A DNA stretch of 64,000 nt from Actinophytocola algeriensis. Lineage in GTDB: Bacteria; Actinomycetota; Actinomycetes; Mycobacteriales; Pseudonocardiaceae. The notes below the pieces were generated by a model. It made no database searches, had not been told where the DNA came from, and saw nothing but the letters and a program-made list of their open reading frames with translations. Location of the stretch: NCBI RefSeq assembly GCF_014203735.1, contig NZ_JACHJQ010000003.1:915326-979325 (forward strand), in the 5' to 3' direction. The position numbers and the translations under genes are program-made. Positions 15,976 through 25,195 of this stretch are shown here, piece after piece; the first letter of the stretch is position 1; every line of letters begins with the position of its first letter.

Positions 15976-16605
15976 ATGTTGGACATGGATACGTCAGATA
16001 GCTGGCGCAGGGCCTTCCGCGTCGAACTTCGTGCGCAGGCCGTCGGCCTCGCGTGGCGCGGATGGCCGGTGCTGCCAGGCACCTATCTGGCGGGCTCGCA
16101 GTGGGCGGGTCGCGAAGGCGTCGAGAGCATCGGGCCCGTGCCGGTGCACGCCGACTGGCAGGAGCGCATCGGCACCAAGCCGGAGCAGGTCGCGACGTGG
16201 TGGACCGGCCGGCCCTACAGCGTGCTGCTGGCCACCGGCGTGACGCTCGACGCGATCGAGGTGCCCGGTCACCTCGGCCGAGGCGCGGCCCGTGTGCTGC
16301 GCGCGGTCGGGCTGCCGGTGCCGATCATCGCGACGCCGGACGACCGCTGGACCTTCCTGGTCCGCACCGGGCAGAAGCTTGCCCGGCCACTTGTCGAGCA
16401 GGGCGATGTCGTGCTGCACGCGGCGGGCAGCTTCGTGCCGCTGCCGCCGACGCCCGTTCAGCACGGTGTCGTGCACTGGCGCGTCCGTCCCGAGGTCTGC
16501 GGCTGGCAGATGCCCGAGCCGAGCCTCGTGCAGGACGCGCTGATGGACGCGATCACCGACGCGGCGACCTACGCTCGCGGCGGTCGTCTCGTCGCCGCGG
16601 ACTGA
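15976..16605 (+). CDS. Primase-polymerase (prim-pol)-like domain protein
   Basis: This 209-residue single-domain protein is related to the N-terminal domain of bifunctional DNA primase/polymerases found in actinobacteria. The early AVGLAWRGWPVLPGTY and mid-protein WWTGRPYSVLLATG are typical. The acidic catalytic pair expected in active prim-pols (DxD/E) is not obvious: the segment VTLDAIEVPG keeps D and E but not a clean DxD. Polymerase activity is therefore doubtful. AAGGAGAGG lies rather far (about 14 bases) before the ATG. A weak promoter (TTGTTC, 16 bp, TTAAGT) lies in the preceding 239-bp gap, in which I see nothing else. It is transcribed convergently with the helicase gene. Confidence 0.7.
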   Translation: MLDMDTSDSWRRAFRVELRAQAVGLAWRGWPVLPGTYLAGSQWAGREGVESIGPVPVHADWQERIGTKPEQVATWWTGRPYSVLLATGVTLDAIEVPGHLGRGAARVLRAVGLPVPIIATPDDRWTFLVRTGQKLARPLVEQGDVVLHAAGSFVPLPPTPVQHGVVHWRVRPEVCGWQMPEPSLVQDALMDAITDAATYARGGRLVAAD

Positions 16606-17180
16606 CCAAGTCCGCAGCCGGGGTCCGATCCCCCGAAAGCCACGCCGGAACGCACCCATCCGGCACACCAGCGGTGGCATTGCGCATCCGCGCGGCACCA
16701 CCGCAACCAACCCGCCCCGACTCGGCGCTGCTCCCGCACCTTCAGCGGCCGAACGGGACGGGCAGCATGCCGGGCGCTCGCTGGAGGAGCTAGGTCTCCC
16801 GCGTCGCGACCGACACCAGGGATATGGCGGTACCCGCACCGCCGTCGGCGAACACCTGGCCCGAGGGTGACCGACACCTCGTGGAGGAAACTGCCTCCCC
16901 GTACCTCCATGAGGTGGACGGAAACCCTGCCGACATCCCGAAAAGTCGCGCGACGACCCGAGCGGTAGAGGCCGCTCCTCGCGCGCCCGGCTAACTCAGA
17001 GCGCCGGGGCTGGCATTGGCCGCCCCGGCGTTCTGTCACGTGTGGACTGTCCCACATGGACGCATGCGCGGCGCGCATGGTGGACACGTGTTGACAGCGT
17101 GGAGCTTGGGGCTGCGGCATGCCGGAACGCTGGTTCGCGGAGCGGGCCACGGCGCGGGGTCGTGACGTGGTCGGGGATCC
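16606..17180. other. Intergenic region with several strong hairpins, no gene recognised
   Basis: No convincing coding frame is seen between the prim-pol gene and the helicase gene, both of which end here. The right half is unusually structured. Arms at 16875-16887 and 16904-16916 pair over 13 bp with one G-U; GTCGCGCGAC at 16945-16954 is self-complementary; GAGCGG/CCGCTC pair at 16960-16977; and a 14-bp stem lies at 16997-17035. It could be the tail of the prim-pol transcript, a bidirectional terminator zone, or an unknown small RNA. Confidence 0.4.
16997..17035. terminator. Terminator-like hairpin between convergent genes
   Basis: CAGAGCGCCGGGGC (16997-17010) pairs with GCCCCGGCGTTCTG (17022-17035) over 14 bp with one G-U and an 11-base loop. 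There is no clear T-run on either side, but it sits between convergent genes where termination is needed. Confidence 0.5.
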
Positions 17181-19499
17181 TCAGGAGGCCTTGGATTCCG
17201 GAGTGGATGCTGTGATCGCGTCCAGGACCGTCGTCAGCACGCGGATCGCGCCTTCCTTGTGCAGGGGTTCGTTTCCGTTGCCGCACTTGGGGGACTGCAC
17301 GCACGACGGGCAGCCCGACGGGCACTCGCACGCCTCGATCGCGTCCCTTGTCGCTGTCAGCCACGGGATCAGTGCCGCGTGGGCGCGGTCGGCGAAGCCT
17401 GCGCCGCCTGGGTGTCCGTCGTGGACGAAGACCGTGGGGTCGCCCGTGTCGGGGTGCAGGGCTGTGGACACGCCGCCGATGTCCCAGCGGTCGCACGTCG
17501 CGAACAGGGGCAGCAGGCCGATCGCCGCGTGCTCCGCCGCGTGCAGGGCGCCGGGGATCTCGTGTTTGGTCAGGCCCGCTGCTGCCAGCAGGTCGTCGGT
17601 CAGGGTGTACCAGACGGCTCTGGTGTTCAGCGTCTGTTCCGGCAGGTCCAGCGGGATCTGGTCCAGCACCTGGCCCGACGGGAGTTTGCGCAGGTACGCC
17701 ACCACGTGCGAGGTCACCGCCACCTCGCCCAGGTTGACAGTCACGTCACCGTGCCGGGTTTGTTCTTCCGTCGACAGCACCGTGATGTCGATCTGTTCCC
17801 TCGGCGACGTGGACCACTCCGGGTCCTCCCGGTGCACCATCGCCAAGCCGGTTTCCAGGTCCAGGTCGTCCACCACGTAGGACGTGCCCTGGTGCAGGTA
17901 CACCGCTCCCGAGTGGACGGTCGTGAACGCGGCACCCGGGTCGACCGTGCCCAGCATCCGGCCCGAGTCCGCTTCCACCACCGCCACCTGCTCACCGCCG
18001 GAGCCGCGGATGTCCACCGACGCGTGGGGGCGTTCGCGGGACGTCCAGAACCAGCCCGTCGGACGTTTGCGCAGGATGCCGTCCGCGGTCAGGTCCTCCA
18101 CGACCCGCTTCGCCACCGGACCGCCGAAAGCGGCCAGGCACTTCTCCGTCAGCGGCAGCTCCATCGCCGCGCAGGCCAGCTGCGGGGCCAGCACGTACGG
18201 GTTGGTGGGGTCGATGACCGTCGCTTCCACCGGCTTGTCCAGCATCGCCGACGGGTTGTGCACCAGATAGGTGTCCAGCGGGTTGTCCTGCGCCACGAAC
18301 ACCACCAGCGCGCTGTCACCCGCCCGGCCTGCGCGGCCCGCCTGCTGCCAGAACGACGCCAGCGTGCCCGGGTAGCCGGCCACCACCACCGCGTCCAGCC
18401 CCGCGATGTCGACACCGAGCTCCAGCGCGTTCGTGCTGGCCACACCTAGCAGCGTGCCGTCGGCCAGCGACTTCTCCAGTGCCCGCCGCTCCTCCGGCAG
18501 GAAGCCCGCGCGGTACGCGGCCACCCGTTTGGGCAGCGACGGGTCCACCTCCGACAGTGCGTGCCGGGCCGACAGGGCGGTCAGCTCCGCGCCCCGGCGG
18601 GATCGGACGAAGGCGAGCGTGCGGGCACCCTCCACCACCAGGTCCGTCATGATCCGCGCCGTCTCCGCGCCGGCCGACCGGCGGACCGGCGCACCGTTCT
18701 CCCCGGCCAGTTCGGGCAGGAGCGGCGGCTCCCACAGCGCCACCGTGCGCGCGCCCCGTGGTGACGCGTCCTCCGTGACCGCCACGCACGGGACCCCGGA
18801 GAGCCTCGACGCGGACGTCGCCGGGTCGGAGACCGTTGCCGACGCCAGCACGAACACCGGGTCGGCGCCGTACTTCGCCGCCACCCGCCGCAGCCTGCGC
18901 AGCAACAACGCGACGTGCGACCCGAACACGCCCCGGTAGCCGTGGCACTCGTCGACGACCACGTACTTCAGCCGCCGGAAGAACGACGCCCACCGCGCGT
19001 GGGCGGGCAGGATCCCGCGGTGCAGCATGTCCGGGTTCGTGAACACCCACCTGGCGTGTGCGCGCACCCAGTCGCGTTCCGGCAGGGCGGTGTCCCCGTC
19101 GAACGACGCCGGGCGGACCTCCTCGACCTCCAGCGCCCGCACCGCGCGGAGCTGGTCGGCGCCCAGCGCTTTCGTCGGCGACAGGTACAGCGCGGTCGCG
19201 CGGCGGTCGGTGGACAGGGCGCTCAGCACCGGCAGCTGGTAGGCGAGCGACTTGCCGGACGCGGTGCCGGTCGCGATCACCACGTGCCTGCCCTCGCGGG
19301 CGTGCGTCGCGGCCTCGACCTGGTGTGACCATGGCTGTTCGACACCACACCGGGCCAGGGAAACACGCAGGTCGGACGGCACCCACGGCGGCCATTCGGC
19401 GAACGTCGCGGGTCGTTCCGGCAGGTCCCGCGCGTGCCGCAGCGGGTTCTCGCCCTGCGGCACACCGGCCAGCACGCGGTCGAGCAGGAGGCGACTCAC
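17181..19499 (-). CDS. DEAD/DEAH-box helicase, YprA/Rv3649 family with DUF1998-type zinc region
   Basis: This 772-residue superfamily 2 helicase has a Q-motif-like WSHQVEA, Walker A ATGTASGKS, motif II VVVDECHGY (DECH), motif III LASATVS, and a helicase C domain with AGRAGR. It ends with the MrfA/YprA C-terminal module, including the four-cysteine cluster CECPSGCPSCVQSPKCGNG. B. subtilis MrfA (YprA) acts in nucleotide-excision-like repair of mitomycin damage. A DNA-repair role is the best inference. GTG 19499 is chosen because family members begin near SRLLLDRVLAG. No clear ribosome site is visible, and GTG 19517 is an alternative. It neighbours the tad genes, as in mycobacteria. Confidence 0.9.
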   Translation of the reverse strand: MSRLLLDRVLAGVPQGENPLRHARDLPERPATFAEWPPWVPSDLRVSLARCGVEQPWSHQVEAATHAREGRHVVIATGTASGKSLAYQLPVLSALSTDRRATALYLSPTKALGADQLRAVRALEVEEVRPASFDGDTALPERDWVRAHARWVFTNPDMLHRGILPAHARWASFFRRLKYVVVDECHGYRGVFGSHVALLLRRLRRVAAKYGADPVFVLASATVSDPATSASRLSGVPCVAVTEDASPRGARTVALWEPPLLPELAGENGAPVRRSAGAETARIMTDLVVEGARTLAFVRSRRGAELTALSARHALSEVDPSLPKRVAAYRAGFLPEERRALEKSLADGTLLGVASTNALELGVDIAGLDAVVVAGYPGTLASFWQQAGRAGRAGDSALVVFVAQDNPLDTYLVHNPSAMLDKPVEATVIDPTNPYVLAPQLACAAMELPLTEKCLAAFGGPVAKRVVEDLTADGILRKRPTGWFWTSRERPHASVDIRGSGGEQVAVVEADSGRMLGTVDPGAAFTTVHSGAVYLHQGTSYVVDDLDLETGLAMVHREDPEWSTSPREQIDITVLSTEEQTRHGDVTVNLGEVAVTSHVVAYLRKLPSGQVLDQIPLDLPEQTLNTRAVWYTLTDDLLAAAGLTKHEIPGALHAAEHAAIGLLPLFATCDRWDIGGVSTALHPDTGDPTVFVHDGHPGGAGFADRAHAALIPWLTATRDAIEACECPSGCPSCVQSPKCGNGNEPLHKEGAIRVLTTVLDAITASTPESKAS

Positions 19500-19790
19500 G
19501 GAGCTAGGGAAGCACACGGCACCGACAACGAATCGAACCTGTGCCGGATGGTCCGCTCCGTGCGCGCCGCGAAGGAATTGCGCTGAATTCTGTATCGATG
19601 CTCTTGATCGATCATGAATCCGGAGAATCCGCAGTTGGGAGGCCGCCTCGCGAAGGCGGTGAGTCCAACCAATAGACTCCGCCGACGTCCCATCAATAAC
19701 CCCTGGTGGCGCACCCGTCTCTCCGGACGTTTGCGGCGGTCCTCGGCGATCGCGGAAACCGCGCCACATCGGGCAGACCCAGGAGGCCAG

Positions 19791-22097
19791 ATGTCCTGGC
19801 AGTACCTAGCGGCGGAAGGCGGTCCAACGCTGACCGGCGGTGATCGCGGCATTGTCGTCGTGGTCGCCGTGATCGCTCTCGCCGCTCTCGCCGTCGGTTA
19901 CGTGCTGCTGAAGGAGGTGCTGGCCGCCGGCCAGGGCACCACCAAGATGCAGGACATCGCCAAGGCGGTGCAGGAGGGTGCCGGCGCGTACCTGAAGCGG
20001 CAGCGGAACACGCTGACGATCTTCGGCGCGATCGTGTTCGTGCTCCTCTTCTTCCTCCCCGCGGACGGTTGGGGGGAACGTATCGGCAGGTCGCTGTTCT
20101 TCGTCATCGGCGCCGGGTTCTCCTTCGCCATCGGCTACCTCGGCATGTGGCTCGCCACGCAGGCGAACCTGCGTGTCGCCGCCGCGGCCCGCGAGCAGGG
20201 TGGTCGCGAGACCGCCATGCGCATCGCGTTCCGCACCGGTGGCGTGGTCGGCATGTCGACCGTCGGCCTCGGCCTGTTCGGTGCCGCGATCGTGGTGCTG
20301 GTCTACGCCGGTGACGCACCCAAGGTCCTCGAGGGCTTCGGCTTCGGCGCCGCGCTGATCGCGATGTTCATGCGTGTCGGCGGCGGCATCTTCACCAAGG
20401 CCGCCGACGTGGGCGCCGACCTGGTCGGCAAGGTCGAGCAGGGCATCCCCGAGGACGACCCGCGCAACGCCGCCACCATCGCCGACAACGTCGGTGACAA
20501 CGTCGGTGACTGCGCGGGCATGGCCGCGGACCTGTTCGAGTCCTACGCCGTGACCCTGGTCGCCGCGCTGATCCTCGGTTCCACCGCGTTCGGCGCGCAG
20601 GGCCTGCTCTTCCCGCTGATCGTGCCCGCGCTGGGCATCATCACGGCGGTCATCGGCGTGTACATCACCCGCGCCAAGGCCGGTGAAAGTGGCCTGACCG
20701 CGATCAACCGCTCGTTCTACATCTCGGCGCTGATCTCGGCGATCCTGTGCACGGCGGCGGCGTTCATCTTCCTGCCGTCCTCGTTCTCCGAGCTGGACGG
20801 CCCGAGCGACCCGAGCATCGGTGGCAACCCGGCGGTCATCGCGACCGTCGCCGTGATCATCGGCATCGTGCTCGCCGGCATCATCCTGTGGCTGACCGGC
20901 TACTTCACCGGCACCGAGTACAAGCCGGTCAAGGACGTGGGCAAGTCGTCGCTGACCGGTGCCGCCACCGTGATCCTGTCCGGCATCTCGGTCGGTTTCG
21001 AGTCCGCGGTGTACACCGCTGTCGTGATCGGTGCCTCGGTCTACGGCGCGTTCCTGCTGTCCGGTTCGCTGTTCGTGGCGCTGTTCGCGGTCGCGCTGGC
21101 CGGTTGCGGTCTGCTCACCACCGTCGGCGTCATCGTCGCGATGGACACCTTCGGCCCGGTCTCCGACAACGCGCAGGGCATCGCCGAGATGTCCGGTGAC
21201 GTCGACGGCGAGGGCGCGGCGATCCTGACCGAGCTCGACGCGGTCGGCAACACCACGAAGGCCATCACGAAGGGCATCGCGATCGCGACGGCGGTGCTCG
21301 CCGCGACCGCGCTGTTCGGCTCCTACCTGACCGCGATCACCGAGAAGGTGACCGAGATCGGGGTGGACCCGTCGGACATCGCGGCGTTCAGCCTGTCGAT
21401 CGTCAGCCCGAACGTGCTGGTCGGCGTGATCCTCGGTGCGGCGGTCGTGTTCATGTTCTCGGGTCTCGCCGTCAACGCGGTGTCCCGTGCCGCGGGCGCG
21501 GTGGTGTACGAGGTGCGCCGCCAGTTCCACGAGAACCCCGGCATCATGGACGGCACGGTCCGCCCGGAGTACGGCCGCGTGGTGGACATCTGCACCCGCG
21601 ACTCGCTGCGTGAGCTGGCCACCCCCGGTCTGCTCGCGGTGCTCGCCCCGATCGCCGTCGGCTTCGGCCTCGGCACCGGCCCGCTGGCCGGTTACCTGGC
21701 GGGCGCGATCGCGACCGGCACCCTGATGGCCGTGTTCCTGGCCAACTCGGGTGGTTCGTGGGACAACGCGAAGAAGCTGGTCGAGGACGGCAACCACGGC
21801 GGCAAGGGCTCCGACGCCCACGAGGCCACGATCATCGGCGACACCGTCGGCGACCCGTTCAAGGACACCGCGGGCCCGGCCATCAACCCGCTGATCAAGG
21901 TGATGAACCTGGTCTCGCTGCTGATCGCCCCGGCGATCGTGACGCTGTCGATCGGCGAGAGCGAGAACGGCGTGCTTCGTGCCGTGTTCGCGCTCGTCGC
22001 GATCCTGCTGATCGTCGGCGCGGTGTTCGTGTCGAAGCGGCGCGGTACCGCGATCGCGGAGAACCCGGCGGAGGCCGTCACCAACGGCGCTGCCTGA
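19791..22097 (+). CDS. hppA: Membrane-bound proton-pumping pyrophosphatase, K+-independent type
   Basis: This 768-residue integral membrane pyrophosphatase has about 16 helices and couples PPi hydrolysis to proton export. Catalytic and Mg-PPi motifs are DVGADLVGKVEQGIPEDD, NVGDNVGDCAGMAADLFE, and the C-terminal GDTVGDPFKDTAGPAINPL. The diagnostic stretch GNTTKAITKG carries Lys, with Thr three residues later, at the positions that define K+-independent enzymes (K+-dependent ones have Ala and Gly/Ala). ATG 19791 follows CAGGAGG at 5-6 bases. A longer in-frame reading from 19614 lacks a ribosome site. The 291-bp leader upstream (19500-19790) has AT-richer sequence around 19575-19620 where the promoter probably lies. 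A strong terminator follows. Confidence 0.96.
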   Translation: MSWQYLAAEGGPTLTGGDRGIVVVVAVIALAALAVGYVLLKEVLAAGQGTTKMQDIAKAVQEGAGAYLKRQRNTLTIFGAIVFVLLFFLPADGWGERIGRSLFFVIGAGFSFAIGYLGMWLATQANLRVAAAAREQGGRETAMRIAFRTGGVVGMSTVGLGLFGAAIVVLVYAGDAPKVLEGFGFGAALIAMFMRVGGGIFTKAADVGADLVGKVEQGIPEDDPRNAATIADNVGDNVGDCAGMAADLFESYAVTLVAALILGSTAFGAQGLLFPLIVPALGIITAVIGVYITRAKAGESGLTAINRSFYISALISAILCTAAAFIFLPSSFSELDGPSDPSIGGNPAVIATVAVIIGIVLAGIILWLTGYFTGTEYKPVKDVGKSSLTGAATVILSGISVGFESAVYTAVVIGASVYGAFLLSGSLFVALFAVALAGCGLLTTVGVIVAMDTFGPVSDNAQGIAEMSGDVDGEGAAILTELDAVGNTTKAITKGIAIATAVLAATALFGSYLTAITEKVTEIGVDPSDIAAFSLSIVSPNVLVGVILGAAVVFMFSGLAVNAVSRAAGAVVYEVRRQFHENPGIMDGTVRPEYGRVVDICTRDSLRELATPGLLAVLAPIAVGFGLGTGPLAGYLAGAIATGTLMAVFLANSGGSWDNAKKLVEDGNHGGKGSDAHEATIIGDTVGDPFKDTAGPAINPLIKVMNLVSLLIAPAIVTLSIGESENGVLRAVFALVAILLIVGAVFVSKRRGTAIAENPAEAVTNGAA

Positions 22098-22110
22098 TCT
22101 ACCCTCTACG

Positions 22111-22154
22111 ACTGGCCCGCTTCCGGCATGATCCGGAAGCGGGCCAGTCTTTTT
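22111..22154 (+). terminator. Intrinsic terminator of hppA
   Basis: A perfect 16-bp stem (ACTGGCCCGCTTCCGG at 22111-22126, partner at 22133-22148) with a 6-base loop is followed by CTTTTT. It ends only 9 bases before the next ATG at 22164. The next gene's ribosome site GGGGGAAAG lies immediately after the T-run. Confidence 0.9.
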
Positions 22155-22163
22155 GGGGGAAAG

Positions 22164-24356
22164 ATGCCGATGCGCGTAGTCGTCGCGCTGGTCGCCGCGG
22201 TCGCCGCGGCGGGACTGTGGCTGCCGTGGTGGTCGGCGGACCACCCGACCTACCTCGTCTCCCTGGGGGAGATGACCGACCAGGGCACGGAGCGCCTGCG
22301 CGGCGTCGACGTCGCCGGTTCGTGGGCCGTCACGCTCGTCATCGGCGCCGCTGTGGCCGCTGTGGTGGCGGCGGTGGTCCCTGAGTTCCGTGCCAGGTGG
22401 TGGTTGATCGCGGCGGCGGGGATCGCGCAGGCGGCGGCCGCCGCCGTCGTGGTGGCGTCGTGGGGGCTCGACCTCGGGTCGGCGTCGACGCTGGTCGCCG
22501 GCCTGGTGGTCGCGGTCATCGCCGTGCGGGCGCTCGCCACGGCACTGCCGCGCAGGCTGAAGGCGACGCCCGCGGTGCTGCTCCTCGTCGCCGTACCCGC
22601 CGGTTTCGTGCCGGTCGACACGCTGGGCGACACCACCGGCCGCGACCCCTTCGAACGCCTCGCGAACGCGGGGCCGTCCCGGTTGCTGCCGGTCGACGAC
22701 GGTGTCGGCCTGGCGGAGCGTGGTGCGGTCAGGACCGTGTCGGGTGTCCGGCCCGCCGTGCTTGCCCGGCTCGACGACGCACGGGCCGAGCCACTCGGCG
22801 TCGTGGCCGGACGCCTCGTCGTGTTCTCGCCCTACCGCGGCCCGGACGACGACGGCGGCGAGGTGTGGATCGCACGGCTCGGCGTCCCCGACGCGCAACG
22901 GGCCGTCGTCACCGGGGTGAACGCGGTCAGCGCGATGTCCGGGGCCGGCACGGTCCTCGTCGAGACCGGCGAGCCCCACCGGCAGACAGTGCACCGGCTC
23001 GACGTCACGCGGCTCCCGGACGGGGCGCGGATGCTCGCGGCCGAGCTGGCGGCCGTGCCACTGCCCACGTCGGGGCCCTTCGAGAACCACGAGCTGGGAC
23101 CGCACCGGCTCCGGCTCCTCGACCAGCCGCGCGCAGGCAGGGTGGCGGTGACCGGCCCCCACACCAACGACGGCGAGCGCCTGGACGTCGCGGGCCCCGG
23201 CGACGGCGGCCGGCTCGCGGCCGGTGGCCTCGACCCGGCGTGCGGCCTCACCGCGAACGGACCCGACACGTTCCTCCCGGAGCTCGGCGCCGTGACCGCG
23301 GACGGCGCCGACGGCTGGTGGCTCGCCACCGAGGACCGGCTCCTGCACCTCGCCGCGGACGGTGAGCTGCGGGCCCTCCCGCCCCTCGACCTCGGGGTGC
23401 CGGAGTCCGCGCTGGTCGTCGACGGTGACCTGCACGTCGGCACCCGCGAAGGCGTCTGGCGGCTGGCGGACCCGCGGTCGCGGCTCGAGGCACTGCCGGA
23501 ACCCGGCCGCGACTGCTTCCCCCGGCCCGAAGTGGGCGGACCCGCCCCGCTCACGCCGATCGCCGTGGCACCGCACACCCGAGATGTGCTGGACGTGACC
23601 GGGCGCCACGCCGAGCGCACGGTCAACGGCGCGATCGAGGTCGTCGCGGCCGACGGCGCACGGACACCGCTCGGTCCCCGCCAGGGCGAGGAGGACGGCC
23701 TGCTGGAGTTCGTGCCGGACGGTTCCGGCGGGCTGTGGTGGCTGGAGACCGTCGTGCCCGTGCCGGATGAGCCGCTGGCCCGGCAGCTCGTGCACGCGTC
23801 CGCCGCCGGCGTCGTGACCAGGCACGCACCGGTGGCGGGCGGCGGCGAGCGCAACAAACTCCACCCCGACCTGAGCGGTGGCGTGCCACTGGTGGGCCAC
23901 TGTCCGCCGACGCGGTTCTCCGGCCGCGGCGACGCGGCGTCGATCCCGGCCCTCGAGAACCTGAAGGGGGAGAGCGGCTGCCTGTCCCCGGTGGTCGGCC
24001 GCGACGGGCGCGGCTGGGTCCTCGCACAGGGCGGCCTGTACTGGTTCGACCCGGCGCGGCTGGGACCGGCAACGCCGGTCGTCAACGCCGCGGGGAGCGA
24101 CGACGTGCCGGTCGCCGTGGCACTCGCACACGGCGCCGATCCGGCGACCGTGCGGCTGCCGTACGCGACGCTGGCCTTCGACTCGGCGGGCGGGCTGCTC
24201 GTGCTGAGCGAGGACGTCCTGCTGGGCGTGACCGTCGAGGGCGCGGTCACCGTGCTCGCGCAGGACGGGCGGCTCCACGGCGGCAAGCTGAGCGCGGTCG
24301 AGGGCGGCGCGGTCGTCACGCTGCGCGATGGCACTCTGCACCGGCTCGGTTACTGA
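22164..24356 (+). CDS. Membrane protein with large extracytoplasmic beta-rich domain, function unknown
   Basis: This 730-residue protein is one I do not recognise. It starts with about four hydrophobic helices in residues 5-150 (VVVALVAAVAAAGLWL; AVTLVIGAAVAAVVAAVV; LIAAAGIAQAAAAAVVVAS; TLVAGLVVAVIAVRAL, then a fifth weaker one). About 580 residues with recurrent WW/DG/G-G beta-turn patterns follow (DGADGWWLATEDRLLHLAADG, DGSGGLWWLETV, RDGRGWVLAQGGLYWF), resembling blades of a beta-propeller. No catalytic motif is seen. ATG 22164 follows GGGGGAAAG by 2-3 bases; the further in-frame ATG 22170 would give better spacing. It lies directly behind the hppA terminator, so it probably has its own promoter or relies on read-through. 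Confidence 0.75.
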   Translation: MPMRVVVALVAAVAAAGLWLPWWSADHPTYLVSLGEMTDQGTERLRGVDVAGSWAVTLVIGAAVAAVVAAVVPEFRARWWLIAAAGIAQAAAAAVVVASWGLDLGSASTLVAGLVVAVIAVRALATALPRRLKATPAVLLLVAVPAGFVPVDTLGDTTGRDPFERLANAGPSRLLPVDDGVGLAERGAVRTVSGVRPAVLARLDDARAEPLGVVAGRLVVFSPYRGPDDDGGEVWIARLGVPDAQRAVVTGVNAVSAMSGAGTVLVETGEPHRQTVHRLDVTRLPDGARMLAAELAAVPLPTSGPFENHELGPHRLRLLDQPRAGRVAVTGPHTNDGERLDVAGPGDGGRLAAGGLDPACGLTANGPDTFLPELGAVTADGADGWWLATEDRLLHLAADGELRALPPLDLGVPESALVVDGDLHVGTREGVWRLADPRSRLEALPEPGRDCFPRPEVGGPAPLTPIAVAPHTRDVLDVTGRHAERTVNGAIEVVAADGARTPLGPRQGEEDGLLEFVPDGSGGLWWLETVVPVPDEPLARQLVHASAAGVVTRHAPVAGGGERNKLHPDLSGGVPLVGHCPPTRFSGRGDAASIPALENLKGESGCLSPVVGRDGRGWVLAQGGLYWFDPARLGPATPVVNAAGSDDVPVAVALAHGADPATVRLPYATLAFDSAGGLLVLSEDVLLGVTVEGAVTVLAQDGRLHGGKLSAVEGGAVVTLRDGTLHRLGY

Positions 24357-24398
24357 TCACCCTTCCCGAGATCGAACGCGTGTTCTATCCTTGGCCGG

Positions 24399-24998
24399 GT
24401 GGCGCAGCTCTCGTTCTACTCCGCGGAGGCCAACCGGCCGCACGCCGGCGACCTCAGCGGCCTGCTGTGCTGCCAGGCCCAGATGTCCGAGTTCGCCAGG
24501 ACGGCCGCACGCCTGACCCTCCGCGTGGACGAACCGTGGCGGGCGCGGCTGGTGGTGCGCGCACTGGCCGAACGGGGGATCGACGGCACGCACACGGTGA
24601 CCGGGGAAGGCGAGCACGGGGTGCGCACCGCCTTCCGGTCCGACCTGCTGCGACTGGCTGAGGAGTGGACGAAGGAAGGCGAGAAGTTCGCCCCGAACGG
24701 ACTGGCGCTCGACGGCGGTGCGTTACGTCTCTGGGTGCTCGCGGCCGGCACGTGGCTCGCGGGGAGTTACCTCCTCGGACTCGACCCCGAAGCGCCGAGG
24801 ACCTATGACACGGTGAGAGGGGCGCTCGGTGCCGCGGGACTGCCCGCTACCCTGCACGCAGGCGGGGACGAGGGCCCGGGCCTGCGGATTTCGGGCCGGC
24901 GACGGCTGGGCAGGCTCGCCGAACTGGTCGGCAGGCCACCGTCCGTGACGGCCGAGAACCACTGGCCCGCGGTATCCAGGGTGCGCCAGAGCGCCTGA
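24399..24998 (+). CDS. Conserved hypothetical protein (Rv3647c-like, WhiA/LAGLIDADG-like fold suspected)
   Basis: This 199-residue cytoplasmic protein starts at GTG 24399 (VAQLSFYSAEA). It occupies the place of Rv3647c, immediately before topA. The pattern DLSGLLCCQAQM...LRVDEPWRARLVVRALAERG, and later LRLWVLAAGTWLAGSYLLG, with a final GRRRLGRLAEL, recalls the duplicated LAGLIDADG-like domain of the sporulation regulator WhiA. This resemblance is by eye only. No nuclease aspartates are evident. No membrane segment or signal is present. Function is unknown. Confidence 0.75.
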   Translation: MAQLSFYSAEANRPHAGDLSGLLCCQAQMSEFARTAARLTLRVDEPWRARLVVRALAERGIDGTHTVTGEGEHGVRTAFRSDLLRLAEEWTKEGEKFAPNGLALDGGALRLWVLAAGTWLAGSYLLGLDPEAPRTYDTVRGALGAAGLPATLHAGGDEGPGLRISGRRRLGRLAELVGRPPSVTAENHWPAVSRVRQSA

Positions 24999-25048
24999 GC
25001 GTGCTACCCAGGTAACGGTTTGTGCCTTTCGGCCGACGGAGTCTGATG

Positions 25049-25095
25049 GTTCGCTCCGCAAGCCGCACGCGGTGCCGGATGTTCGCTCCGCAAGC
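25049..25095 (+). repeat. Direct repeat upstream of topA
   Basis: GTTCGCTCCGCAAGC occurs at 25049-25063 and 25081-25095, 32 bp apart. Each copy is followed by a related YGCACGMRGTG-like tail. It is about 100-150 bp upstream of the topA start codon, probably within the promoter or leader. Confidence 0.6.
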
Positions 25096-25137
25096 TGCAC
25101 GAAGTGTGCCGCGAGGCACCTGGGGGTAGGTATCACG

Positions 25138-25154
25138 GTGTGCAACGTGCACAC
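25138..25154 (+). promoter_or_regulatory. Perfect palindrome upstream of topA
   Basis: GTGTGCA and TGCACAC flank a 3-base centre (7-3-7 perfect dyad) 41 bp upstream of the topA GTG. It is a likely operator or promoter-associated site; no regulator is identified. Confidence 0.5.
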
Positions 25155-25195
25155 TAGCGAGCTGAGAACGAGCACGGACTAGAGAGCGGGACGGC

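Noticed and set aside
16619-16640. GGGGTCCGATCCCCC-like stretch resembling a tRNA T-arm
   Set aside because: No acceptor, D or anticodon arm can be formed around it, so it is not a tRNA.
19614-19790. N-terminal extension of hppA in the same open frame
   Set aside because: No ribosome site at ATG 19614 and the extra 59 residues are not membrane-like. ATG 19791 has CAGGAGG and matches family starts.
19806-24341. A 1511-codon open frame on the minus strand opposite hppA and the following gene
   Set aside because: It is antisense to two well-supported genes, has a biased His/Arg/Asp/Gly composition and no domain. It arises from GC-rich codon periodicity, as do similar long antisense frames at 9865-12333, 25154-28006, 30092-33019 and 46867-49614.
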